64,000 nucleotides of DNA, taken from the NCBI GenBank assembly GCA_016722045.1, contig JADKGY010000008.1:310001-374000 (forward strand), written 5' to 3'. Positions 37,701 through 45,579 of this stretch are shown piece by piece. Both the position numbers and the translations under genes were made by a program. The notes beneath the pieces were generated by a model. That model did no database searches. It saw only the letters and a program-made list of their open reading frames with translations, and was not told where the DNA came from. Within the stretch, counting starts at the first letter, position 1; every line of letters begins with the position of its first letter. This DNA comes from Candidatus Opimibacter skivensis. GTDB lineage: Bacteria; Bacteroidota; Bacteroidia; Chitinophagales; Saprospiraceae.

Positions 37701-38070
37701 TGTAATGCGTGAAGGTATTGTTCTTCGGATTGAACTTGTCAAGCCCCTGTCCATAAAATCCAATCCAGACGAGATCGGTTGTATCAGCTAACAAACATTC
37801 AGGATACCAGCCACCAAGTGAATTAACATTGTGGGGATCGCTGATATAGCTTGTCAGTAGGCTGCCATCATATCGGGTGATACATTGATTCGTCTGATCA
37901 CAAAACCACATGGCCCCATGTTTGTCACGGGTGATGGCGTTGATCTTTCCAAGATAAATGCCATTGTTGCCCGGCAGGAGATCAAACTTTATTTCATTTG
38001 TCTGAGCCAAAAGAGCCAAAGGCAGGAAGAGGAGAATGACAAGTGAGTATACGAGAGGAGAGTTTTTCAT
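34720..38070 (-). CDS. Two-component propeller sensor histidine kinase (Reg_prop/Y_Y_Y)
   Basis: 1116 residues. Signal peptide ending LLAQ. About fourteen Reg_prop repeats form a periplasmic beta-propeller (KFWIGTYAGLDLFDPKTG; NFWIGTRGDGLHRMDRKTG; NLWVGTYGGGINRFDRKTE). A Y_Y_Y domain (about 680-760, ENKVIYYKLEGYDNEWHHAG) precedes a membrane helix (about 775-795). H box near 883 (GIAHEIQNPLNFINNFSEV); ATPase with DNGNGIP and GTGLGLSMSYDI. Unlike the PL-utilisation hybrid sensors, it has no receiver or HTH at its C-terminus. Its ATPase lacks both palindromic inserts (NAFYVVAEKKKEQSTG, STKKINDKVEICV), which shows the uninterrupted ancestral form. First gene of the operon. Confidence 0.94.
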   Translation of the reverse strand: MKNSPLVYSLVILLFLPLALLAQTNEIKFDLLPGNNGIYLGKINAITRDKHGAMWFCDQTNQCITRYDGSLLTSYISDPHNVNSLGGWYPECLLADTTDLVWIGFYGQGLDKFNPKNNTFTHYTHIAEDSRSLANDTITSLLIDHLGKFWIGTYAGLDLFDPKTGIFTHFSHKADDPTSLSHNRIRAVYEDHEGTLWIGTGLAWDLNEEGGLNRFDRENKSFTRFMHDPANPHSLVDNKVRAIFEDSRGNFWIGTRGDGLHRMDRKTGMFERYPSDHPDMTKPYRSPVSGNYDHITFITEDAEGALWIGTLTGGVSRYDPATLTNTFFNAKTNTSSGFKDNSGWCAHASSDGLLWISTQEASLFKVELYQNYIQHITMEGLSVSDVMVDDTNLFWLATSHGLILAKRNIGITEQYVYNAQDQNSLSSDYTNQLLRDKDGIIWISSANGLTRFDPAVRSFRRFYNDPKNDESLSYNATSMMCEDQDFNLWVGTYGGGINRFDRKTEKFIRYKHIEADTLSLSDDVVLCVIPDDSGDLWIGTVEGGGVNRMNTKTGKCKRYLAGIDVIDLFRDAEGVFWLGAVQGLFRYDRAKDQFLFPASLNEVNNITNISSFTEDNNHNLWIGAKDGIFRLDASRKNVVRFGRTNGIIGSTLSTGCAVNSHDGRLYFGTYAGYYAFYPDKLKIPSSSLEVQLTNLWLNGKIVDPGEKSPIQQPMETTKEIHFNYNQNAFSIGFSMINFGDPENKVIYYKLEGYDNEWHHAGVEGQALYYSVSPGKYKFMLKASDLNREKWATRSVDIIITPPWWSTWWAYIVYGLLFITLALFGYRFQKRIWLKAEHERTKDRELAQAKEVEKAYNELKTTQAQLIQSEKMASLGELTAGIAHEIQNPLNFINNFSEVNAELIDEMHEELKSGKPEEALKVADNIKENNKKITHHGKRADAIVKGMLQHSRNSSGVKEPTDINALADEYLRLAYHGLRAKDKTFNAKMKMDFDETIGMMNIAPQDIGRVILNLITNAFYVVAEKKKEQSTGYEPTVTVSTKKINDKVEICVADNGNGIPERVLDKIFQPFFTTKPSGQGTGLGLSMSYDIVKAHGGELKVDTKEGEGTEFIIQLPM

Positions 38071-38095
38071 TGAGGAGATGGACTGATGGATTCGT

Positions 38096-38143
38096 TTATG
38101 CAGGCAATTGAATGATAAATGTAGTTCCTTCTTCTTTTTGCAT
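38096..38143 (-). pseudogene. Orphan 3' end of a fourth histidine kinase
   Basis: On the minus strand 38143-38096 reads MQKEEGTTFIIQLPA-stop. The last 12 residues match the C-terminus of the TPR kinase (EGEGTTFIIQLPA) in the operon. The DNA is also similar (TTTATGCAGGCAA-TGAATGATAAA at both 3' ends). Only this tail is left; it begins one base from a truncated cyclase gene. So a kinase gene was lost by a deletion whose right end lies near 38138-38150. Confidence 0.7.
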
Positions 38144-38230
38144 TTATGCGAAATATTTTTTTGCTATCAACTCCGAATATCCGACAATGTCGGCAAACAT
38201 AATCGCATTGAGTTGGCGCGAAAAAACCAT
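38144..38230 (-). pseudogene. Truncated class III cyclase start
   Basis: From ATG 38230 the minus strand reads MVFSRQLNAIMFADIVGYSE, LIAKKYFA, stop. SRQLNAIMFADIVGYS is the typical beginning of a class III adenylate cyclase (first metal Asp present). The rest of the catalytic domain is missing; the sequence is joined to the kinase tail at 38143. The reading frame continues upstream to 38341 without family-like sequence. Confidence 0.7.
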
Positions 38231-38370
38231 TGAGTGTCCGTAATGCTTAAATGTACGTAAAGGCATAAGATACAGACTCTTCTGACTATGGAGAAGCAGT
38301 GAGCATAGAGCGTATGCCTCTGCTGGAGTTTGTTTACACAATCATGGTGAATCAATCAGCCACCATGTAT

Positions 38371-38997
38371 TTATTTTAAATACGCTCTGACTTTTGCGCT
38401 GATAAACTCCTTCACGCTATCCCATGTTTGATTTTTCAAACTAATAGGATCTTCGCTTTCTTCTGCATCAGCAAAATAAGTAATCGCCTGGGGTATGGTG
38501 ATCAATAAGTTTTGTGAAGCATATTTCTCTTTATGAAATGTAATAAAGTCCTTAATTGAAAAATGATGCAGTAGCTCGGCTACATCCCAAAAGTCTTTCT
38601 TCTTACCCCTCCCCAATATCGCCTGCACTTTCATGGCCATAATATCTTCGATAGAAAACATTCTTATTTCATCTATCATCCGATCAGGTCTTATGGAATG
38701 ATGGGGATAATGGACAAGATCAATTTTAACCTCATTCACAAATCCAAAAATGCCGAATCGTGGATTAGTGGACCTGTTAACGAATGATTTTTTAAATCTT
38801 TTTTCAAGGGCGCTGACGATTTTTGAATTCTCAAAAGAACCTGGTGAAAATAAATCCAAATCAACTGATTTCCTGTGTCCATAACAAAGGGACAAAGCAG
38901 TTCCACCAACCAAAGAAAAACCCTTTAGTTCAGTCATATCCATTATCTGATTCAATACGGTAAAAGCCCGGGGTTCGACTGTCTCAATATATAACAT
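38371..38997 (-). CDS. AbiEii/AbiGii-type nucleotidyltransferase toxin
   Basis: 208 residues. Nucleotidyltransferase signature LVGGTALSLCYGHRKSVDLDLFSPG (about 30-55; GG-T then DLDLF Asp pair) followed by VKIDLVHYPHH with a third Asp, and a helical C-terminal half (DIMAMKVQAILGRGKKKDFWDV). AbiEii proteins transfer nucleotides to tRNA and act as type IV toxins in phage defence. It overlaps the upstream small gene by 46 bases, as expected for a coupled toxin-antitoxin pair. Confidence 0.88.
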   Translation of the reverse strand: MLYIETVEPRAFTVLNQIMDMTELKGFSLVGGTALSLCYGHRKSVDLDLFSPGSFENSKIVSALEKRFKKSFVNRSTNPRFGIFGFVNEVKIDLVHYPHHSIRPDRMIDEIRMFSIEDIMAMKVQAILGRGKKKDFWDVAELLHHFSIKDFITFHKEKYASQNLLITIPQAITYFADAEESEDPISLKNQTWDSVKEFISAKVRAYLK

Positions 38998-39254
38998 CTG
39001 AAATCATTAAGTGGTTTGTTGATGACAGCGCTTGCAAGATACATGGTATGTTCCGGCAAAAATTTTGCATTGAGCAGTGCTTCTGTAACCTTCTCATCGC
39101 CATAATAACGCCGGCAATTGCGAATATCCTCCACATCGCCTCGTTCAAACACCCTTTCGATGACAAAATTGGCTTTTGTGTCGTAGTCGATATTTTCAAA
39201 TACAACATCCCAGAAAATCCGTTTATTAAATACCGGTTTAGGTTTATCTGCCAT
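38952..39254 (-). CDS. Probable antitoxin partner (DUF6922-like)
   Basis: 100 residues: FNKRIFWDVVFENIDYDTKA, NFVIERVFERGDVEDIR, RRYYGDEKVTEALLNAKFL, MYLASAVINKPLNDFRCY. From memory this matches the small DUF6922 family that precedes AbiEii toxins in Bacteroidota. The toxin ATG lies inside its 3' end. A TATCTTTG box (39259-39266 on this strand) ends 4 bases before the ATG, so the pair may be read from a nearly leaderless mRNA. Confidence 0.8.
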   Translation of the reverse strand: MADKPKPVFNKRIFWDVVFENIDYDTKANFVIERVFERGDVEDIRNCRRYYGDEKVTEALLNAKFLPEHTMYLASAVINKPLNDFRCYILRQSNPGLLPY

Positions 39255-39258
39255 AAAG

Positions 39259-39266
39259 CAAAGATA
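39259..39266 (-). promoter_or_regulatory. TAnnTTTG -7 box, 4 bases before the antitoxin ATG
   Basis: Minus-strand TATCTTTG (plus strand CAAAGATA) with a 4-base gap to ATG 39254. No clear TTTG -33 box at 19 bases. It implies a leader of 0-3 bases. Confidence 0.4.
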
Positions 39267-39478
39267 TTAATCTTATTCCGGCATAGGAGGAACGCATCTG
39301 GCTAGCGGAGAAAATGGAGATCCTGAGGAATCAAAAATAAATTTCCAATTATCTTTATTTCTCGCCTGGAGACCGGAAAGACAAGCGGAAAATACCGTAT
39401 CAGATAAAATCACAATAAAAACCGGCTTCGAAGACGTTTAGATCATTAATTAAGTTCACCTTTCATATTCACCTATAC

Positions 39479-39928
39479 ATGGCAAGATTCACATTTGTAG
39501 TCATCCTCTTTTGCTGGATGACCACTGTTTTTTCTCAGGGGAAAGTGATGAGTTTGACTCCAGCCGCCCCTGACGCGGTCCTCAAATCCTTCATCAAAAA
39601 TTATGGGGATGCAAAGGCCAGCTGGAAGGTAACAGAAGGGAATTATGAAGCAGCATTTAAATTAAATGGCATGCCAGCCACAGTCTGGTATGATTCAACC
39701 GGCTACAGGATGAATGTTGTGGTCGAAATAAAAGTAGATCAGTTACCAGCCATAGCGAAGTCTTATATTGAAAGGAATTATCCTAAAGCTAAAATCACGA
39801 AAGCATTAAAGTGGACGGATGATAAAAAAGTCAATACGTTTCAGGCAGAAATAAAGATATCTGCCGAATCCAAAAATCTGCTATTCACTGCAAGAGGGGA
39901 TTTAATAAAAGAGCTTGGAGGAGAATAG
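39479..39928 (+). CDS. PepSY-like periplasmic protein
   Basis: 149 residues with signal peptide ending VFSQG. The mature part has two short repeats of the PepSY-like/BLIP-like fold (DAVLKSFIKNYGDAKASWKV, YEAAFKLNGMPATVWYDSTG; AIAKSYIERNYPKAKITKAL, FQAEIKISAESKNLLFTARG). These proteins of the putative beta-lactamase-inhibitor-like family are common in Bacteroidota periplasms, and their role is not known. It stands alone between a TA pair and a YitT gene. The gap before it (39255-39478) shows nothing apart from the antitoxin promoter. Confidence 0.8.
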   Translation: MARFTFVVILFCWMTTVFSQGKVMSLTPAAPDAVLKSFIKNYGDAKASWKVTEGNYEAAFKLNGMPATVWYDSTGYRMNVVVEIKVDQLPAIAKSYIERNYPKAKITKALKWTDDKKVNTFQAEIKISAESKNLLFTARGDLIKELGGE

Positions 39929-39999
39929 CACTGTTTACTCCTGATATTCTGCTAACCTTACAATCGAACTACTAAGTAATAACATCCAGGAAGTTAATG

Positions 40000-40104
40000 G
40001 TTATTAGAAAGTTGATAAGTTATATGGCACCGGGCAATGGTATTTTTTACAGATAACTAATACCCAACAACCAGTCCAACTTCCATCAACCATCAACTAA
40101 TAAC
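40000..40104. repeat. MITE-like inverted repeat, copy B
   Basis: GTTATTAG (40000-40007) and CTAATAAC (40097-40104) are perfect terminal inverted repeats. Between them lies CCAGTCCAACTTCC (40071-40084), related to CCAGTCCATTTTC of copy C, so it belongs to the same family. It fills much of the 221-base gap before the YitT gene. Confidence 0.4.
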
Positions 40105-40149
40105 TTATTTTATATTTACTCCGGATACATCTTTAACCACTCAGAACAC

Positions 40150-41034
40150 ATGTCACATGCTGATAAAATAGATTGGAAAGGGATTTTTTCTCCCTCTTCT
40201 ATCCTGTTTACTATACTTGGAGTATTGTCGGCGATCATAGCTCTTGAAGGGTTTATGATTCCCAATCACTTTATTGATGGGGGTATCACGGGGATATGTA
40301 TTCTGATGTCCAAGGCCATGAATGTCGATATCCGCTTCCTGCTGATAGGCCTCAACATACCGTTTATTTTGATTGGTTATCATCGGATAGGTAAATCCTT
40401 TGCTATCCAGACATCGTTTGCCATCATCCTATTGGTGATCGGGTTGAATACACTCGATATCCCTATGATTACAAATGATAAGATCCTGATCGCGCTTTTT
40501 GGGGGATTTTTTATCGGGCTGGGCATAGGATTTGTCATTAAGAGCGGAGGTGTTCTTGACGGACTTGAAGTCATCGCTCACTACACTACCAAAAAATCAG
40601 GATTTTCTACAGGAGAGGTGGTCATGTTCATCAATACAGCTGTGATATTGGCAGCAGCCTATCAGTTTGGTATTGAAGCAGGGATGTATTCTATTCTTAC
40701 CTACTTCACGGCGATGCAAATATCAGATTATGTCGTCGATGGATTTGAAGAATATACGGCACTCACTGTTTTGTCTGAAAAGCATGAAAACATTAAAAGC
40801 ATTATTGTCAATGATTTCAATAAAGCCATTTCTGTTTTTAAAGGAGAACGGGGTTATCTACCGGGTAGCTTCGATGTCAAATACGATTGTGATATCATCA
40901 TGACGATTGTGACCCGGCTGGAACTCCACAGAATCAGGCAGGCCATAATCAATGAGGATCCATATGCATTTATTTATATCACCAGTATTAAAGAAGTGAA
41001 GGGTGGCGTCATCAAACAAAAAGTAAAACATTAA
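40150..41034 (+). CDS. YitT-family membrane protein
   Basis: 294 residues. Five to six membrane helices (SILFTILGVLSAIIALEGF; FLLIGLNIPFILIGY; AIILLVIGLNTL; IALFGGFFIGLGIGFVI; VMFINTAVILAAAY). The conserved signature is NHFIDGGITGICIL. The C-terminal DUF2179 domain spans about 205-285 (TVLSEKHENIKSIIVNDFN; GERGYLPGSFDVKYDCDIIM). Family members are inner membrane proteins of uncertain transport function. It is followed after 3 bases by an HD hydrolase, so the two are probably one operon. Confidence 0.92.
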   Translation: MSHADKIDWKGIFSPSSILFTILGVLSAIIALEGFMIPNHFIDGGITGICILMSKAMNVDIRFLLIGLNIPFILIGYHRIGKSFAIQTSFAIILLVIGLNTLDIPMITNDKILIALFGGFFIGLGIGFVIKSGGVLDGLEVIAHYTTKKSGFSTGEVVMFINTAVILAAAYQFGIEAGMYSILTYFTAMQISDYVVDGFEEYTALTVLSEKHENIKSIIVNDFNKAISVFKGERGYLPGSFDVKYDCDIIMTIVTRLELHRIRQAIINEDPYAFIYITSIKEVKGGVIKQKVKH

Positions 41035-41037
41035 GCT

Positions 41038-41619
41038 ATGACTAACTTCCCGGCGCTGCATGATGAAGTTTTTCACATGCTTGATCATCAGTTGCCTTCA
41101 TTTCTGACCTATCATTCACCAAAGCATACCAGGTATGTATTGGAACAGGCCGAAATTATTTCAATGCACGAAAATGTCAGTGCACATGATCTTTACCTTA
41201 TTAAGACCGCTGCTCTTTTTCATGACATCGGTTTTATACAACAATACAAAGATCATGAAGAAGCCGGATGTGAAATCACCAGGGAATTCATGCACCGTTA
41301 TTCATTTGATCCCGCAGATGCAAAGAAGATATTCGGCATGATCATGGCTACAAAAATTCCGCAGAGGCCACATACATTACTTGAAATGATCGTAGCTGAT
41401 GCCGATCTTGAATACCTCGGCACAGATTTGTTTTACAAAGTCAGCCAACTGTTATACAAGGAGATGCTTTATCTTGATCCTGATCTTGATATCCCCTCAT
41501 TTAATCAGATTCAGATTAAATTCCTCAGCGCCCATACTTATCACACTGATTTTTGTAAAAATAACCGTGAGGAAAAGAAGCTTCAAAATCTTAGAGAGTT
41601 AATGGAGAGCATACAATGA
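41038..41619 (+). CDS. HD-domain phosphohydrolase
   Basis: 193 residues. The metal ligands of the HD fold are present: His in YHSPKHTRYVLEQAE, His-Asp in TAALFHDIGFI, His in KDHEEAGCEIT, and the distal Asp in IVADADLEYLG. It is expected to hydrolyse a phosphate monoester or nucleotide. It starts 3 bases after the YitT gene. Confidence 0.87.
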   Translation: MTNFPALHDEVFHMLDHQLPSFLTYHSPKHTRYVLEQAEIISMHENVSAHDLYLIKTAALFHDIGFIQQYKDHEEAGCEITREFMHRYSFDPADAKKIFGMIMATKIPQRPHTLLEMIVADADLEYLGTDLFYKVSQLLYKEMLYLDPDLDIPSFNQIQIKFLSAHTYHTDFCKNNREEKKLQNLRELMESIQ

Positions 41620-41625
41620 CGGATG

Positions 41626-41770
41626 GTTATTAGTTATTAGTTGAAAGAAATTGGACAGGTTCAAGGTTTATGGTAGCAGGACAGGATAAAGGTTTTTGGT
41701 CGTTAGGTTTCATTGCCCAATAACCCTTTGCCTTTTTTCCAGTCCATTTTCTAACAACCTTCAACCAACC
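41626..41770. repeat. MITE-like inverted repeat, copy C
   Basis: Left arm 41626-41659 (starts GTTATTAGTTATTAG, ends GAAATTGGACAGG) and right arm 41739-41770 (starts CCAGTCCATTTTC, ends CAACCAACC) are imperfect inverted repeats enclosing about 79 bases. It occupies most of the gap between the HD gene and a convergent regulator gene. Confidence 0.45.
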
Positions 41771-41778
41771 ACTTTCAA

Positions 41779-42414
41779 TCATCTTTTATCCAACGTCTTT
41801 CGTATCAACTCTCCTTTACTATTGATCTCGAGCACCTGGTAGATATGCTTGATATGTGTCCTGACGGTATCAAGAGAGATACCGAGTTTATCAGCTGCCA
41901 TTTTATAACTTAGACCATTGACGATACATTCTACGATTTCCTGTTGGCGTGAAGTTAATGGGCCATCAATCTTTTTTGGAATCGGCGCAAAATATTCCAC
42001 CACTTTCCGGGCTATACTTGGAGACATATACGAACCACCACGGTGCACTGTCAGAATTGCATCCCGGATCGTCACCAGTGAAACACGTTTCGACAGATAT
42101 GAACAGGCACCTGCACAAAGTGCTGCAAAAATCTTATCACTTTCTTCAAACGTAGTGAGCATGATGATATCAATATCGGGCCGGTATTTTTTTATCGCCG
42201 GTATGCCTTCGATGCCGGACTGACCGGGCAACTGGATATCAAGCAACATGGCAGATGGAATCAGGTGTGGGTCACGGTCAAGAGCCTGGAGAAAATCTTC
42301 CATCGAAACTGCTGTGTACACCAATTCGAATTGAGGGTCGCCACCCAGAAATGTTCGCAGGCTTTCCCGGATGATGGGGTCGTCTTCAACGATGGCCAGT
42401 GCGATGGGTTTCAT
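41779..42414 (-). CDS. NarL/LuxR-type response regulator
   Basis: 211 residues. Receiver: VEDDPIIRES, phospho-Asp in AMLLDIQLPGQSG, Lys in CSYLSKRVSL. LuxR HTH: LTSRQQEIVECIVNGLSYKM, AADKLGISLDTVRTHIKHIY. Divergent from the propeller kinase at 42520 and very probably its partner. A minus-strand TAACTTTG box (42419-42426) ends 4 bases before the ATG. Confidence 0.95.
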   Translation of the reverse strand: MKPIALAIVEDDPIIRESLRTFLGGDPQFELVYTAVSMEDFLQALDRDPHLIPSAMLLDIQLPGQSGIEGIPAIKKYRPDIDIIMLTTFEESDKIFAALCAGACSYLSKRVSLVTIRDAILTVHRGGSYMSPSIARKVVEYFAPIPKKIDGPLTSRQQEIVECIVNGLSYKMAADKLGISLDTVRTHIKHIYQVLEINSKGELIRKTLDKR

Positions 42415-42418
42415 ATGT

Positions 42419-42426
42419 CAAAGTTA
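42419..42426 (-). promoter_or_regulatory. TAnnTTTG -7 box, 4 bases before the regulator ATG
   Basis: Minus-strand TAACTTTG with a 4-base gap to ATG 42414; no -33 box seen at the expected place. Suggests a nearly leaderless transcript. Confidence 0.4.
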
Positions 42427-42519
42427 CGCCCTGATATCTTGCGTACTATCACATCTTGATGGGAGGGGTGAATTATCACGGAGGAGTCAGATTTTAAAGC
42501 GACATTAGCATTTCCTCTG

Positions 42520-45500
42520 ATGGCAATAAGCGGGCACTTACTATTTTACTCTACTTACTTTTCGCATAGCATCCGCTGCGTAGCCTTTATCCTGTTGTGT
42601 GTATCCTCTTTTGTCCTCAGTGCCCAGCGTCTTCCCAAAGGGGAGTCCCTGACGATCGAAGATGGGTTGAGCTTTCGTGATGTGACTGCCATTGCTCAGG
42701 ACAATCAGGGGCTCATGTGGTTTGGCACCCGTCAGGGATTGAATCGATATGATGGGTACCGCTTTACCCGTTTTGGAAATGACCGCCAGGCGGATCAGTT
42801 TTTTCCGGGAGAAAATATACAGGTAGAAGGAATACAATTTATCTATGACAACATATTATATCTTATATCGGACCACAGGCTGTACTCTATCCAGCGCAAT
42901 GATTTTAGTCAACATGATCTGACAAAGGAGCTTGCGATCAAGGGATCAGTGCTACAGTTAAAGTTTTCACCTGACGGCAGCATCTGGATGGTTTGTGAGG
43001 ATGCAACACAACAATATCTGTATCATGGTGACCATTTAACTGCACTGAAGGAGATAGCTCACGTTCCACGGATCAGGCGGGAATTCGTCACCAGTCTTGC
43101 TATTGATACATCCGGCGATGTATGGTGGAGCACGATATCGCAGGGACTGCGTCAATACAACAAGCAGGGCGATATGTTGCATGAAATAAAAGTGGATAGC
43201 TTTCTCTGGTATGGTACGATGATGTACTATACACCAGTACATGTAGACAGCCGTAACCGGATTATTATATTTCCGAAAAGCAGGTACCAAATCTGGTGGT
43301 ATCACCCGGAGGAGAAACGGTACGATGTCATTGCAGACAGCCTTTCCACAGTGGCTTCCAGCTTTGAAGAAGATAAACAACACAATCTATGGTTTTCATC
43401 AAACGTGGAATTATTACGGTGGAGTCCGGAAAGAGTATTGACTGATTATACTTCTGTTTTGAATGAAACCCTCCAGTTTGGTAAAATCCAGGACATCTAT
43501 GAAGATCAAACCAATATGTTGTGGATAGCGACAGACAACGGGCTCATAAAATTTCCTAATCAAAAACAATTGTTCAAATCCCGATTCGATGTTCCCGGTG
43601 ATGCCTGGGGCAATGCCATGCGCGGAATATTTGAGGATAAGCAAGGTCGGATATTCGCCTATTGTGAAACAGGTAATCCAGGTTTATATTATGCGGATAC
43701 TCCAAATGGACCATTCTATCGTTCATTCATTCCCATTGTAGGTAATCCAAAACTCAGTCCGCTTGATGGAACTAATCACTTTATACCTGACCTGGATGAA
43801 AATGTAGTCTGGACGTTGACAGATAAGCTTGTTAAAATAGATCTGGACAAAAAACATGTCATCTCCATGACCGATTTTTCAGGAACAGCGGATACCTATT
43901 GGCACAATCCGTTCCTGAGATTAAAAAGTAAATCCTTTCTCCTCGGCTCGACCCTTGAACGAATGATCATATACAATCCGGAAACCGGAGAACGTACAAA
44001 GTTTTTAAAAGAAACGAACACGCAATTTTCATCCGTTCACACCGAGTGCCTGCTGGAAAATTCTGATGGATCTGTTTGGGTAGGAACGAACAATGAAGGG
44101 TTGTATCTCATAAGTGGTCAGGGAAATATTATCCGGCACCTGACTACCGGATCAACCCCGGCCCTCAGCAATAATCATATCCTTGTAGTGCATCTTGGTG
44201 CAGATTCTGTCCTTTGGATCGGAACGTTTGGAGGTGGGCTCAACAAATTTGATTTGAACAACAATTCAATTCAGAGTTTTACAATCAAGGATGGACTGGC
44301 GAATGAAAATGTGGTGGGTATACTTAGTGATCAGATTGGAAATATATGGGCAAGTACCTATAATGGATTATCCTGTTACAGAATAAAAGAAGGAACCTTT
44401 CAGAATTTCTTTGAAGATGATGGATTGTCAAATAATGAATTCAACTACTCATCTTTTTTTAAAGACAGAAATGGGGTGCTGTGGTTTGGCGGGATGAATG
44501 GTTTGCAATATTTTAATCCTGAAGACATATTGGAACAACGACCAAATCCGCCATTGACCTTTACGGGGTATTTAAAATATAACCGGCAGCGTGACAGCCT
44601 TGATTCACGTGTTTTAGGAAGTCAGGAAATTGAACCAGTCATTATCTCACCTTATGACAGTTATTTTCAATTTACGTGGACACTTCCCAATTATTTCAAG
44701 TCGGATAAAAATAGATACTATGTCTGGCTTGAAGGTCTGGAAGACGATTGGTCATATATCGGAAATACACCAATAATACGTTACCACAAGCTCCCTGAAG
44801 GTAATTTTACTCTCCACATCAAAGGTGCAGACAGTAAAGGCAACTGGAGTAAAAAAGAACTTGAAGTGCCTATACATGTGAATCCTTTTTTCTTTAAGAC
44901 CTGGTGGTTTATTTTAGGATGCATTTTTTTAGTAGGAGGTCTTGTGTTTGCCTTCACGCGATATAGGTTGCAACGATTATTGGAAATGGAACGAATGCGC
45001 ACACGAATCGCCGGTGACCTGCATGATGAAGTCGGATCAATGCTGTCAGGACTGGCGATGCAGGCCGAAATACTTGAATTAGACCAGCATAAATCAGACA
45101 CTTCCAGACTTCATCGCATCAGTGAAATCAGTCGTCTGACATTGTCCAAAATGCGTGATGTTGTCTGGTCTATTGATAGTCGCCGGGATCAGGTGAAGGA
45201 TCTGCTCGATCGCATGCGCGAACATGCGGAAGAAATGTTGACACCAAAAGAAATGACTTTTCAATTTGAATTGGGCGAACTGCCACTTGAAAAGAAACTA
45301 CAGGTAGATGTCCGTCAGCATTTGTTTCTTTTTTTCAAAGAAGCGATCACCAATATTGTCAAACATTCGAATGCAACAATCGTAACGATTCGTTTTGGAC
45401 AATTTGGAGACCACTTTGAATTGTCCATTGAGGACAATGGTACCCCTACTATTTCATCTGCTGCGTCCAGCGGATTTGGATTGCAGAATCTTGAGATGCG

Positions 45501-45579
45501 TGCAAAAAAAATAGGGGCGATATTTCAGATCAATCGGGTATCTGGTTTTCATGTAATGCTGAGTATGAAATCTCTATAA
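42520..45579 (+). CDS. Propeller sensor histidine kinase, HisKA_3 type
   Basis: 1019 residues. Signal peptide about 1-35 (AFILLCVSSFVLSAQ). Reg_prop repeats fill the first 650 residues (GLMWFGTRQGLNRYDG; SVWVGTNNEGLYLIS; VLWIGTFGGGLNKFDLNNN; VLWFGGMNGLQYF). Y_Y_Y domain about 700-780 (RYYVWLEGLEDDWSYIGN), membrane helix about 793-812, H box near 830 (RIAGDLHDEVGSMLSGLAMQ), ATPase with KEAITNIVKHSNA, EDNGTP and GFGLQNLEMRAKKIG. It senses an unknown periplasmic signal and should phosphorylate the NarL-type regulator encoded divergently 105 bases away. Confidence 0.94.
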   Translation: MAISGHLLFYSTYFSHSIRCVAFILLCVSSFVLSAQRLPKGESLTIEDGLSFRDVTAIAQDNQGLMWFGTRQGLNRYDGYRFTRFGNDRQADQFFPGENIQVEGIQFIYDNILYLISDHRLYSIQRNDFSQHDLTKELAIKGSVLQLKFSPDGSIWMVCEDATQQYLYHGDHLTALKEIAHVPRIRREFVTSLAIDTSGDVWWSTISQGLRQYNKQGDMLHEIKVDSFLWYGTMMYYTPVHVDSRNRIIIFPKSRYQIWWYHPEEKRYDVIADSLSTVASSFEEDKQHNLWFSSNVELLRWSPERVLTDYTSVLNETLQFGKIQDIYEDQTNMLWIATDNGLIKFPNQKQLFKSRFDVPGDAWGNAMRGIFEDKQGRIFAYCETGNPGLYYADTPNGPFYRSFIPIVGNPKLSPLDGTNHFIPDLDENVVWTLTDKLVKIDLDKKHVISMTDFSGTADTYWHNPFLRLKSKSFLLGSTLERMIIYNPETGERTKFLKETNTQFSSVHTECLLENSDGSVWVGTNNEGLYLISGQGNIIRHLTTGSTPALSNNHILVVHLGADSVLWIGTFGGGLNKFDLNNNSIQSFTIKDGLANENVVGILSDQIGNIWASTYNGLSCYRIKEGTFQNFFEDDGLSNNEFNYSSFFKDRNGVLWFGGMNGLQYFNPEDILEQRPNPPLTFTGYLKYNRQRDSLDSRVLGSQEIEPVIISPYDSYFQFTWTLPNYFKSDKNRYYVWLEGLEDDWSYIGNTPIIRYHKLPEGNFTLHIKGADSKGNWSKKELEVPIHVNPFFFKTWWFILGCIFLVGGLVFAFTRYRLQRLLEMERMRTRIAGDLHDEVGSMLSGLAMQAEILELDQHKSDTSRLHRISEISRLTLSKMRDVVWSIDSRRDQVKDLLDRMREHAEEMLTPKEMTFQFELGELPLEKKLQVDVRQHLFLFFKEAITNIVKHSNATIVTIRFGQFGDHFELSIEDNGTPTISSAASSGFGLQNLEMRAKKIGAIFQINRVSGFHVMLSMKSL

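Noticed and set aside
34720..38070. Hybrid two-component system for polysaccharide utilisation
   Set aside because: The kinase ends after its ATPase domain; no receiver or AraC domain, and no SusC/SusD or glycoside hydrolase genes nearby.
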